A stretch of DNA of 46,578 nucleotides, taken from the NCBI GenBank assembly GCA_905215775.1, contig CAJMRM010000016.1, positions 1-46,578 of the forward strand. Direction: 5' to 3'. This DNA comes from an uncultured bacterium (lineage in GTDB: Bacteria; Bacillota; Clostridia; Lachnospirales; Lachnospiraceae). The notes under the pieces were generated by a model. The model was not told where the DNA came from, ran no database searches, and saw nothing but the letters and a program-made list of their open reading frames with translations. Of this stretch, positions 6,043-14,245 are shown one piece after another (the first letter of the stretch is position 1; the number at the start of each line of letters is the position of its first letter). Made by a program: the position numbers and the translations under genes.

Positions 6043-6816
6043 CTACACACCTCCTTTCAGATTCTGGATCAGGATCTCATCCACGGCCAGGTCCCCTGCA
6101 GGGACTTTTTTTGCCACCAGTATCAGCTTTCCAGCTTCCGTCCTCCCCCGTATATTGGCCTTCTGGGCCGCCGGGACCGAATCGAACGCATACCCGATAT
6201 GCACAATGCTGTCGGCCTGGATCGCCGCATTCTCGACGGTGTAGGTCAGATCCTCCCAGCCGGAGGCTGGAATCGTAATACCGGTTATCAGACTTCCGGC
6301 TGCCTTTTCTGCGGTCTCCGTTGTCTTCCGGAGCTGTTCCCGGATCTCCAGGATATCCTGTATGGTCACAGTCCCGGCTGGATCCACGGTCACCCGGATT
6401 TCCGCTGCCTGTGCAACTGCAAGGCAGAGATTGAAAATAAAGGACGACGGGGCCACTCCGTTGTATGCTGGCACCTGGTCCGGCACCTGCGCCCGGGAAA
6501 CAGCAAAGAGGATCTCCCTTTCCCCGTCCATGGCATACAGTCCGATATTCTGGATCATATATGGGGACAGGATATTCTCATTGCCAAACATGGCCCTCAC
6601 ATTCACCAGCGTCCCATCCATCACCCGTGCGTCAGCCGGGAGCACCGTCTGCCGGACTCCCTCCAGTGTCTCTATTTCCTCAAATCTCGTACCATCCGGG
6701 TAAACGTACTCGGATGTACTGGCATGGGAAAACCGGATTTCCGTTTCCCCCGCCACGGACCGGGCCACCAGGGCTCTGCCTGCGTCCGTGATCACTGCTT
6801 TCTTATATGCTCCCAT
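6043..6816 (-). CDS. Tail-collar fibre protein (DUF3751, P2 gpH N-terminus type)
   Basis: 257 residues. The start MGAYKKAVITDAGRALVARS and the following EIRFSHASTSEYVYPDG are the signature of the phage tail-collar fibre family, which joins the fibre to the baseplate. It has only the attachment part and a short C-terminal region; the receptor-binding part is on the next gene, which starts 2 bp downstream. This split fibre layout is common in Firmicutes contractile phages. RBS AAGGAGG. Confidence 0.82.
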   Translation of the reverse strand: MGAYKKAVITDAGRALVARSVAGETEIRFSHASTSEYVYPDGTRFEEIETLEGVRQTVLPADARVMDGTLVNVRAMFGNENILSPYMIQNIGLYAMDGEREILFAVSRAQVPDQVPAYNGVAPSSFIFNLCLAVAQAAEIRVTVDPAGTVTIQDILEIREQLRKTTETAEKAAGSLITGITIPASGWEDLTYTVENAAIQADSIVHIGYAFDSVPAAQKANIRGRTEAGKLILVAKKVPAGDLAVDEILIQNLKGGV

Positions 6817-6839
6817 GTGTTTTCCTCCTTAAAATCGGC

Positions 6840-7361
6840 CTATATAGTCTGGACTACGGTTCCCGCCATAAATCCTGCCATACAAAGCTTTCCATCCATG
6901 TCATTGGTCACCTGATGGTTTGCCGTCACCTCCATGTGCGCTGGTACAATATCCCATACCAGTCCATACAGAAGATCTACAGCTCCGTACTGGCTGGAGG
7001 TCACGATAACGCGGATCGTACTTCTGACCGGATCCACCTCCAGGGAATAATCATCCCCAAACAGTTCCCCCAGACGGCTGCGGAAAAAGCCGATGGAAAA
7101 CGGCGGGATGATATTATACATCTGGAGGATCCGCTGCCGGCGGAATTCCAGTGTTTCTCCTGGTTTATAAACCAGTCCGAACAATTCCTCATACATCCGG
7201 ATCGTGTCTGCGTCTGCAGTCTGGATAAAGCAGTTATCCCAGGTCTGCCGGATCTGCTTTTCTGCCTGGTCCAGGGCTGCTCCATGGGCTTCCATGATAA
7301 CCTGGAATTCCCGGACCGGCCGGAACCATGCCGGAAGTATATGAATCAGATCAGCCGCCAT
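6840..7361 (-). CDS. Baseplate wedge protein XkdU-like (DUF2313 / YmfQ)
   Basis: 173 residues. The stretch YEELFGLVYKPGETLEFRRQ with RILQMYNIIPPFS is typical of the YmfQ/XkdU family, the counterpart of P2 gpI. It sits at the end of the baseplate J gene, which it overlaps by 11 bp, as in PBSX. The N-terminal LIHILPAWFRPVREFQVI helix pattern also fits. Confidence 0.82.
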   Translation of the reverse strand: MAADLIHILPAWFRPVREFQVIMEAHGAALDQAEKQIRQTWDNCFIQTADADTIRMYEELFGLVYKPGETLEFRRQRILQMYNIIPPFSIGFFRSRLGELFGDDYSLEVDPVRSTIRVIVTSSQYGAVDLLYGLVWDIVPAHMEVTANHQVTNDMDGKLCMAGFMAGTVVQTI

Positions 7362-8502
7362 TGATCATCACCGTCCCTAACTCTGGAATCTGCTGTAAAT
7401 CTGCAGTTTCCGTCAGAACCAGATCCTTCCCGGATCCATTGATCAGAATATCTGTCACATTGACGATCTCCGGAATTCCCAGAACGGCCACCGCGATCCG
7501 TGAGACATATACTGAAACCACGTATTCAATCTTCTGCCCCTTGATGGGATTTCCCCAGGTTGCACAGACAGAATCCAGATAGTCCTGTATTTTTTCCCGG
7601 ACGCGCTCCCGGTATATCTCCGCCCCTGTGGCCACACCCTCAACGAACTGGATGCTGCATGAGATATTTAACACCAGCGTGTTTGCCGTCGTGATCGTCA
7701 CTGATGCCCCGATGGGCGCCATACCATATCCATTGGAAGACGGCAGTTCTTCCCCCTCCTCCGCCGGGCAGATCAGTTCCTGGACCTTCTTAAGAAGGCC
7801 ACTGTCCGCCGGCTTCATCTGGCTGTTCAGGATACTGCAAAGGACGGTTCCCCCTCCCTTCCAGGCCGGATATACCTGGACAGCGCCGACGCCCGAGACT
7901 GCCAGGATCGCAGTCCGGTAAGAAATAATATTGCCCCCAAATGCCTGGACATCAAAAGTCTCAAAATACCTGGCCCTCAGAGAGCCATCGTCCTCTTCGT
8001 CGCTCCCCGACAGGATGGTTTCCCCGATCACTGCCGACGTGAGCCCGCTGATGGCCGAAACCGGAAGGATACTTCCGGAATAACTGTTTCCGGCAAGTCC
8101 GGCCGTCTGGCACACCATTTCGTATGTGTACGACTCATCCGTCTTCTCCAGAAGTTTTCCGGTACACATAAAAAGAACGGAATCCGCCCCGTTTATGGTC
8201 TTAAACAGCGCTCCTTCCCGGATCTGTACGTTAAACGTTCCCTTCCTTCTGGCCGCCACGGCCTCCTTCCTCCGGATCCCGCGCTCCGCACAGATATAGT
8301 CCAGGGACTGGCCTGCCGCCGTGTTGGCATAGGCGTTCTGCTGGACCTGTCCCAGCAGCATGTAAAGTCCCTCCAGATACCAGGCAGCCGGTCCCAGGGC
8401 TGTCTGGATCACACTCCCCTCCCTGGTGTCCAGGGTACGCGGAACCCTGTCCAGCATGGCCTTCTGGATCGCCTCCCGTGTATATCCGTTCAGATTGATC
8501 AC
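7351..8502 (-). CDS. Baseplate J-like protein (XkdT)
   Basis: 383 residues, core baseplate wedge component (P2 gpJ / T4 gp6 relative). The N-terminus LNGYTREAIQKAMLDRVPRT with TREGSVIQTALGPAA is the family pattern. The central part has the GSDEEDDGSLRARYFETFDV motif. It overlaps the XkdS gene by 4 bp and the XkdU gene by 11 bp, so the three are probably translationally coupled. Confidence 0.9.
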   Translation of the reverse strand: MINLNGYTREAIQKAMLDRVPRTLDTREGSVIQTALGPAAWYLEGLYMLLGQVQQNAYANTAAGQSLDYICAERGIRRKEAVAARRKGTFNVQIREGALFKTINGADSVLFMCTGKLLEKTDESYTYEMVCQTAGLAGNSYSGSILPVSAISGLTSAVIGETILSGSDEEDDGSLRARYFETFDVQAFGGNIISYRTAILAVSGVGAVQVYPAWKGGGTVLCSILNSQMKPADSGLLKKVQELICPAEEGEELPSSNGYGMAPIGASVTITTANTLVLNISCSIQFVEGVATGAEIYRERVREKIQDYLDSVCATWGNPIKGQKIEYVVSVYVSRIAVAVLGIPEIVNVTDILINGSGKDLVLTETADLQQIPELGTVMINGG

Positions 8503-8900
8503 ATTCCCACCTCCTCTGAAATCGTCCCGAACACGGTCTGTACATCAAAGCTGCACACCAGCTTTCCTCCGCTTCCGTCCGAAAACACAAAATTATCTGC
8601 TGACAGGATCCGGCTGTCCCTGGAAAAGGCATCCCGGATCCTTCTGGGCAGCTCGCTGACGATAAAATCATAATCCTCTCCGACCAGGTCCTCCAGCTCA
8701 CTCCCAAAATCTGCTGTATAGATCTGCCACCGGAACCTCTCATTCTGGAGGATAATCTCCACCGCCTGCCGCATGGCCTCCAGTCCATCCACAAGCCCCG
8801 ATATCTGGCAGGAATTCCAGTCGATCAGGAACGTTTTCGTAGGCTGGTCCACATAGGTCAGCACTGAATCCAGTCCTACTCCCTCTGGCAGTGTTGCCAT
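8499..8900 (-). CDS. Baseplate protein XkdS-like (DUF2634)
   Basis: 133 residues, probable counterpart of the gp25-like wedge protein. Seen: TKTFLIDWNSCQISGLVDGL, then an acidic block ELEDLVGEDYDFIVSELPRR typical of DUF2634. Position between DUF2577 and baseplate J is that of PBSX xkdS. RBS GGAGGTGATGGA in front of ATG. Confidence 0.85.
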   Translation of the reverse strand: MATLPEGVGLDSVLTYVDQPTKTFLIDWNSCQISGLVDGLEAMRQAVEIILQNERFRWQIYTADFGSELEDLVGEDYDFIVSELPRRIRDAFSRDSRILSADNFVFSDGSGGKLVCSFDVQTVFGTISEEVGM

Positions 8901-8915
8901 TCCATCACCTCCATT

Positions 8916-9227
8916 CTATCTGAGCTTTGACAGAATAATGTACTGCTGTCCCCCTTTGACCCGGAGCATCAGCACCTTGTCTCCAGCTTTCAGCCCCTCT
9001 GTCACTGTCACCGTACCACCGGCTCCCCCCTTTACCGGCTCTGTCCGTTCCCGCACACCGTCCGTAAGAAGAAGCGCCGGGCCGGAAACCGGCGGAATGC
9101 TGGCATCCACCTGTACAGACAGGGGTGTTTCTGTCAGAACTGTGCCTGTGGCTTTATCCGTCAGCCTGACCGCTTTGATATAGTTTTTTACGATTTCCTG
9201 GATCACTCCGATCAGTTCTGTCGTCAT
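8916..9227 (-). CDS. Baseplate protein XkdR-like (DUF2577)
   Basis: 103 residues. An N-terminal helix (ELIGVIQEIVKNYIKAVRLT) is followed by a beta-rich OB-like part ending GLKAGDKVLMLRVKGGQQYI, the normal DUF2577 form. Probably a hub/spike base component. It overlaps the hub gene upstream by 4 bp. Confidence 0.82.
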   Translation of the reverse strand: MTTELIGVIQEIVKNYIKAVRLTDKATGTVLTETPLSVQVDASIPPVSGPALLLTDGVRERTEPVKGGAGGTVTVTEGLKAGDKVLMLRVKGGQQYIILSKLR

Positions 9228-10228
9228 ACGATCTCTGCACCTCCAAACTGTTCAAATGATTTCACCTCTATGTCCATGGTATGGAATTCCCCGTCCCATT
9301 TATGGGTGACCTTTTCTGCCAGCAGGAGACGGGATCCCGCCAGTACCTCCACATCCTTAAACTTCACTGGAAGGATCATCCCCGCACGGATCCCAGGTAC
9401 GCCGATGGCTTCCAGTCTCAAGGTCTGGAGGACCCGGTTATAGTAGGACAGATAGGCCCCGCACATCTCATCGATCTGTGCCTCATTGAGATTCTCATCC
9501 ACCTCTGCATAATACTGGAGCAGTCCCCATTTCCGGATCGTCTCCGTATCCTCGTGGATATACACGTCCGTCCTGCCGCTCTTTTCATTTTTCCGGACCA
9601 GTTTAATGCGGTTATACGTATCGGAGTCAATATCCCTTTTATAGGTATAATCCGATGCCAGGCTCCCATCTCCGATGAGGGTCCCGGTCACAAGATTTTT
9701 TGCCTCTGTCAGTGTCAGTTCCCCCGCGTCGTCATAAAACAGAAAGATCCTTCCTGTCCGGGTGATCGTCTCTGAAAGAGCGTCAAAAATGATGTCCAGG
9801 CATCCCTCGTCCTCCTTGATAAGGCTAGGAAATACGTACCCCGGATCCTCCAGTTTCCCGGTTTTCAGTCCAAAATCTGCCGCGATCTGCCCGATGATCT
9901 GAGACAGGGACATGTTCTCAAATACATAGCTGGCGCTGGCTTTTAAATATCGCAGCTGGTCATAGGCTGTGTAGGAAGTCTCCCCATCGTGGGCCCGCTC
10001 CACGGTAAAAATGTATCCCTTAAACAGCTTTTTTCCATCCACCACATATTCAACAGAGCTGCCCTCAAAAATTTTCAACGGCCCCTGCTCCACGCAGGAG
10101 AATACAAGCTTTCCCGGGGCATCCATGCGGTTTGTGGTCAGTTCGATCTCCCGGACCACATCAATGTAATCATAGGTTGCCACCTCTATTCCACTCTTTA
10201 CCTGGATGACCAGAGATCTGTTTTCCAT
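9224..10228 (-). CDS. Tail hub protein XkdQ-like
   Basis: 334 residues, baseplate hub of the gpD/gp27 type that sits on the end of the tail tube. Seen: DYIDVVREIELTTNRMDAPG, DGKKLFKGYIFTVERAHDG and YDQLRYLKASASYVFENMS, the XkdQ pattern. Residues 260-330 form the C-terminal beta domain. The frame is open further upstream, but GGAGGTGCGGA lies before the ATG at 10228. Confidence 0.85.
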   Translation of the reverse strand: MENRSLVIQVKSGIEVATYDYIDVVREIELTTNRMDAPGKLVFSCVEQGPLKIFEGSSVEYVVDGKKLFKGYIFTVERAHDGETSYTAYDQLRYLKASASYVFENMSLSQIIGQIAADFGLKTGKLEDPGYVFPSLIKEDEGCLDIIFDALSETITRTGRIFLFYDDAGELTLTEAKNLVTGTLIGDGSLASDYTYKRDIDSDTYNRIKLVRKNEKSGRTDVYIHEDTETIRKWGLLQYYAEVDENLNEAQIDEMCGAYLSYYNRVLQTLRLEAIGVPGIRAGMILPVKFKDVEVLAGSRLLLAEKVTHKWDGEFHTMDIEVKSFEQFGGAEIV

Positions 10229-10241
10229 TCCGCACCTCCTC

Positions 10242-10949
10242 TTATCCCATGATCTGAAGCTGACTCTCCAGGACCCACCCATAATGGCCCACATGGACCG
10301 GATAAGGGTTCCCGGAAACGATCCTGGTCACAGTCGTACTCAGGTTGTTTGCTGTTCCGTGGGGTCTGCTTCCGTAACTGTCGTAACAGTACTCTCCGTT
10401 GACGACCACAGGAGCCCCTACCCGCAGTACCGGCTTTTCCACCGGGCGCTCCGATTCTGCTGATGCCTCCGCATTCCCCTGCCCGCCGGTCCCTTCTTTA
10501 AGGATCGTCAGGATCTTCGGTGCATACGGCCGGTATTCCTGGAATCCCACACTGTAATAAAGGTCACCAGGCTCCCCGCCTTTGTTCTTTGTCTCAAAAT
10601 CCGTTATGACACATTGCATATTTGTATCACAGACACCGGATCCCGAAATGACCAGACGGCATACTTGCTTCTCTTTCATGGCCGTCTCAAAGCTTTCCAG
10701 ATATCCGGCCGGTTTTCCGGCTCCGGTATTTACGTACGGCTCCGAGCGGTCTCCCGGAAAAAAAGACTCCCAGGAAACCTCTCTTAAAGACGGCCTCCTG
10801 GGCACCACGATCTCCCCCAGTCCGATCACATCATATGTCTTGTGGTCCGTGGGACAGCTGGTCTCGATCTCCTCCGGATTTACCGGGATCTTTACCTTCC
10901 TTCCGCCAAACACCACGTAAATGGCACAGCTGCTTTTTACACGCGCCAT
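10242..10949 (-). CDS. Tail protein XkdP-like
   Basis: 235 residues. The N-terminus (GGRKVKIPVNPEEIETSCPT) and ITDFETKNKGGEPGDLYYSV with FQEYRPYAPK match XkdP, which sits between the tape measure and the hub. In PBSX the C-terminus is a LysM domain. Here a linker is followed by an SH3-like segment (PVVVNGEYCYDSYGSRPHGT to YGWVLESQLQI) that may take the same wall-contact role. RBS AGGAGGATTT. Confidence 0.8.
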   Translation of the reverse strand: MARVKSSCAIYVVFGGRKVKIPVNPEEIETSCPTDHKTYDVIGLGEIVVPRRPSLREVSWESFFPGDRSEPYVNTGAGKPAGYLESFETAMKEKQVCRLVISGSGVCDTNMQCVITDFETKNKGGEPGDLYYSVGFQEYRPYAPKILTILKEGTGGQGNAEASAESERPVEKPVLRVGAPVVVNGEYCYDSYGSRPHGTANNLSTTVTRIVSGNPYPVHVGHYGWVLESQLQIMG

Positions 10950-10960
10950 AAATCCTCCTC

Positions 10961-13174
10961 CTATCCATGGGAAACTGCGGTCTGCGAGTTCATCTCTTCC
11001 ACCAGCATCCTTCTCAGATGGTCCGCTACGTCCTCCGCAGTCAGATTTCCGCCGGAGGAAGGTGGGATCGTCACACTGATCTGCGGGGCCAGGGTCTTCA
11101 GTTCGATCTTATTCATATACCGGCGCTCTGCCAGATCCCGGTAGATCTTCAGATCCTCGTCTGACAGCCGGATATCGTCCACCTTCTTGACCTTTCCGAC
11201 TGTCCCCACGTTATCAATGGCGCCGGGAGTGAACCCGTCCAGGAGCCCTCCAAGCCCTCCGGTCAGATCCTCCAGGTTCAGATTCAGGTTATCCAGCCTG
11301 GTTCCCAGGTTTTCTCCCTTCTGCCCCCAGCTTTGTGAGGTACCATACACATCCAGTTCCGCCATCCGTTTGATCTGGATGGCGTTCTCTCCGAAGGTAT
11401 CGTCCACCCATCCGGACATCTTCCCCCGGAAACCCGCCACGGTACCGGCCAGGCTGGTGCCTAAAAGTGCGTCAATAGCCCCGGCCGTTGTCTCCACGAT
11501 CCCCAGGATCGTATCAAAAATGTCAAAAAACAGCCGGGCGGTTGCCCCCAGCGGATCGTTCCAGACGTTGGCAAAAAACTCTGCAAAGGCGGCAATCACA
11601 TTCCACAGGGATGCAAACACGTTATAGCCGATGGCATAAAGCATCCCCAGTACCTGGCCGACCCAGCCGCATACCTCCGCCATCCCGACGCCGAACTGCT
11701 GGGCCGCGATCATCGCCCCGGCCAGAACCGCGATCAGAAGAAGGATCGGCCAGTGGGCAGCGGCCCAGCCTGCTGCTGACGCCAGAGCGCTTCCCACACT
11801 TGCAATTCCGGCAAGGATCGCCTGACGGTGTAACACAGCAAGGCCCAGAGCAACGGCAGCAAGGACCGGAAGAATAAAGTCCAGGTTATCTGCCACGAAC
11901 ATGGCTCCCTGGCCCAGGACCGAAAGCGCTGCAACGCCCGTTTCCGCCAGTATGGAAACCAGGGAAATCGCTCCCATCAGAAGCTCCTGTCCCTCTGCTG
12001 AGTTAAAGAATGCATTCCACTCCGCCGCCATTCCAGAAACACTGTGCTGGACAATGCTTTCCATCATTGTCATAGCCTGGGATACAGTCATCGGCATGGA
12101 CTGGAATTTCGCGTTCGTCTCCTCCGCCATGCTTAAAAGGGAATTCTTCACAACCCCGGCAGAAACCATCCCCTTTTCCGCATACTTTTTAATGGAGCCT
12201 TCCGCCCATCCCATGCTCTGCTCAATGGTCCTGGCGATTCCCGGAGCCGCGTCCAGGATAGAGTTCAGCTCTTCTCCCCGGAGCGCGCCGGCGGCCATGG
12301 CCTGGGTCAGCTGCACCATGGCGTTCTTCTGCTCCTGGGCTGTTGCCCCTCCAATGGCGAACTGTTTATTGACCTGTTCCATGAACGCGATCAGCTCCGT
12401 ATTGGAAGAAAACGCATTTCCCGCATTGACTCCCATTTTTGCGATGGCGTCCGCCGTATCCAGATAAAAGGCCCTGGACCGCAGGGATGACTGGAAGATC
12501 ATTTCGTTCAGTGCGGATGTTTCCTGGAGGCCGTCATTCATCAGATTCAGCCTGGCCGTGATCTGTGCCTGGGTATCCGAAAAATCCAGGAACGATTTTG
12601 CCAGACGGGCAGCTCCGGCAGCTGCGGCGATGAGGGTCGTGGTTTTCAGAAGCTTTCCGGAAGCCCTGGAGGTCCGCTCCACCTCCTCCGTGTGCTGCTT
12701 CTGTTTCCTGGCCGTCTGCTCCACCGCAGACGATGCGCCTCCCATCCGGTCCGTAAATTTCAGGATCTCTGTGTTCTGCCTTTCCATGGCCTCAGAGGTC
12801 TTTAAGGCTGCGTGGAGCATCCGCTGTTCCTGTATCTGGGCCCTGGCCAGAGCCTCTGCCGCCCTTGTGGTCGCTCCGGCCTCCGTTCCCTTTGATGCGG
12901 CCAGTTCTGCATGCCTGGCGGCCAGTTCTGCCACCTTCTGCCGCTGGGCATCCAGGCGCTGCCCCTGGGCCGCATAAAGGGACTCCTGTGAGGCCAGGAC
13001 GCCCTTCAGGGCATCCAGCTGCTGAGACGCGTACTGGGATGTCCTGGCATACTGGTCCGTGGATTCCTGAAGAGCCTGCGCGGTGCTGGCAGAACGGGAT
13101 CCCATCTGGATAAATGTCTGGAAGGCGGCAGAAAAATGGTCGGTCAGTTTTAAAGTCTCATTAATTACTCCCAT
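10961..13174 (-). CDS. Tape measure protein (XkdO type)
   Basis: 737 residues, sets tail length and is likely ejected with DNA. Residues 1-190 are coiled-coil, with heptad-like Ala/Gln/Glu runs (QALQESTDQYARTSQYASQQ). Residues 200-400 hold the TP901-type tape measure domain (FSNTELIAFMEQVNKQFAIG-like region and GALRGEELNSILDAAPG). Residues 420-560 hold strongly hydrophobic segments. The start at 13174 overlaps the stop of the frameshifted chaperone (TGATG), which fixes the start although the GGAGG is 13 bp away. Confidence 0.9.
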   Translation of the reverse strand: MGVINETLKLTDHFSAAFQTFIQMGSRSASTAQALQESTDQYARTSQYASQQLDALKGVLASQESLYAAQGQRLDAQRQKVAELAARHAELAASKGTEAGATTRAAEALARAQIQEQRMLHAALKTSEAMERQNTEILKFTDRMGGASSAVEQTARKQKQHTEEVERTSRASGKLLKTTTLIAAAAGAARLAKSFLDFSDTQAQITARLNLMNDGLQETSALNEMIFQSSLRSRAFYLDTADAIAKMGVNAGNAFSSNTELIAFMEQVNKQFAIGGATAQEQKNAMVQLTQAMAAGALRGEELNSILDAAPGIARTIEQSMGWAEGSIKKYAEKGMVSAGVVKNSLLSMAEETNAKFQSMPMTVSQAMTMMESIVQHSVSGMAAEWNAFFNSAEGQELLMGAISLVSILAETGVAALSVLGQGAMFVADNLDFILPVLAAVALGLAVLHRQAILAGIASVGSALASAAGWAAAHWPILLLIAVLAGAMIAAQQFGVGMAEVCGWVGQVLGMLYAIGYNVFASLWNVIAAFAEFFANVWNDPLGATARLFFDIFDTILGIVETTAGAIDALLGTSLAGTVAGFRGKMSGWVDDTFGENAIQIKRMAELDVYGTSQSWGQKGENLGTRLDNLNLNLEDLTGGLGGLLDGFTPGAIDNVGTVGKVKKVDDIRLSDEDLKIYRDLAERRYMNKIELKTLAPQISVTIPPSSGGNLTAEDVADHLRRMLVEEMNSQTAVSHG

Positions 13175-13751
13175 CAGGTTTTCTTTGCCTCCTTCATTTC
13201 CTTCCGCAAGAACTCCCACATAAGCAGCCGCTCTTTCAATGGGATCTTCATGGTTACAGATGGGAGAATCCCGTGATTACAGAGCATGTACTGGCACAGC
13301 CTGGAATCCAGGGTATTCTCCTCTGCTAGTTTTTTACCGTATCCTCCAGAGCCTGCAGTTCTTCATCGGACTCTACCAGCTCATTAAGCTTCCGGATCTC
13401 GCTTACCAGCCGGTTATATTCGCCCACTGTGAGCATCCGCCCAGGAACCTCCAGAGGATCCGTAGTCTTATAATAGGCGCACACCTCGGAATCGCGGAAA
13501 TTCGGCTCCACTACACAAGCATCCACCAGGAGCTTCCCATACCGGTCTGCATCCATCTCCTGGACCATCTGGCCATTCACACGGTTCTTCCTGGTTGCCT
13601 GTTTTAACAGCTTAGCATTGGTCTCCTGATCGATCACGCGGATCACAAAGGGAAGCGGCTTTCCGTCCTCCCCCTTAAACCGTCTGGAAATCCAGACCTT
13701 TTTTTCCTCACCCATCACCGGCGGCTGTAAAAATGCTGCAATATTTCCCAT
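13174..13751 (-). CDS. Tail assembly chaperone, -1 frameshift product
   Basis: Longer form of the XkdN-like chaperone. The short form ends GTA AAA AAC TAG. The heptamer A AAA AAC (13335-13329) lies directly before the stop, the canonical -1 slippery site. A -1 slip opens a 52-codon extension that reads KKLAEENTLDSRLCQYMLCN, then IPLKERLLMWEFLRKEMKEA, and stops at TGA 13176-13174, overlapping the tape measure start. Tail chaperones of most long-tailed phages use such a shift, and the two forms load onto the tape measure. The extension is coding-like and fills the whole gap. Confidence 0.85.
13326..13751 (-). CDS. Tail assembly chaperone XkdN, short form
   Basis: 141 residues. WISRRFKGEDGKPLPFVIRV and QETNAKLLKQATRKNRVNGQ are the XkdN pattern. 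Function inferred from family and place: between tube and tape measure, binding the tape measure during tail assembly. The last codons overlap the slippery site for the longer form. RBS GGAGGAAATTAGGA before ATG. Confidence 0.88.
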   Translation of the reverse strand: MGNIAAFLQPPVMGEEKKVWISRRFKGEDGKPLPFVIRVIDQETNAKLLKQATRKNRVNGQMVQEMDADRYGKLLVDACVVEPNFRDSEVCAYYKTTDPLEVPGRMLTVGEYNRLVSEIRKLNELVESDEELQALEDTVKN

Positions 13752-13753
13752 TC

Positions 13754-14227
13754 CTAATTTCCTCCTAACTGCTCCGGATCCTTAAACCAGTCCAGAACCT
13801 CCACATGTGTGTATGAAAATGATACCTCCATCTCCAGATAATCGGCTTCCGCATCCAGGATGGCCACCGGAAGCTTCTGGAGTTTGACATTATAAAAGAC
13901 CACCGTCTGCGTCCCCACGCTGGTAGAGGGATCATCATTGGTGATCTGGATCGTGAAATATGGGAGCTTTCCCGTTTTCAGATATTCCTGTAAGAGTTTC
14001 AGAAAATAAGGGGTTCCATAATAGATCGTCATGGAACCGGTCAGGGAAACGCCTGTGGTCTTTTTCTGTACCAGCCGGGTCCCCACCACCTTAAAATCTG
14101 CTTCCTGAAACTCTGCGTCCGACTGGAATTTCTTCAGCCCGAACATCTCATGGTTTTCCCCGTCAATGGTCATAAAGCCGCGGCCCTCTTTTCCGTTGAC
14201 GGCATCGCGCTCCAGTAAAAAACTCAT
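13754..14227 (-). CDS. Tail tube protein (XkdM type)
   Basis: 157 residues, forms the inner tube of the contractile tail. MFGLKKFQSDAEFQEADFKV followed by GTRLVQKKTTGVSLTGSMTI is typical of the XkdM family. A beta-rich C-terminal half follows (YLEMEVSFSYTHVEVLDWFK). It is directly downstream of the sheath with an 18-bp gap, the conserved order in Myoviridae-type tails. Confidence 0.92.
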   Translation of the reverse strand: MSFLLERDAVNGKEGRGFMTIDGENHEMFGLKKFQSDAEFQEADFKVVGTRLVQKKTTGVSLTGSMTIYYGTPYFLKLLQEYLKTGKLPYFTIQITNDDPSTSVGTQTVVFYNVKLQKLPVAILDAEADYLEMEVSFSYTHVEVLDWFKDPEQLGGN

Positions 14228-14245
14228 ATCCTGCCTCCTTTACAC

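Noticed and set aside
5932..6915. 327-codon rightward open frame opposite the fibre genes
   Set aside because: It is a mirror frame of the tail-collar and fibre genes, with no RBS and low-complexity Pro/His/Cys-rich content.
8231..8794. 187-codon leftward frame overlapping XkdS and XkdT
   Set aside because: Shifted frame of two recognised baseplate genes; Arg/Gly/Ser-rich with no domain.
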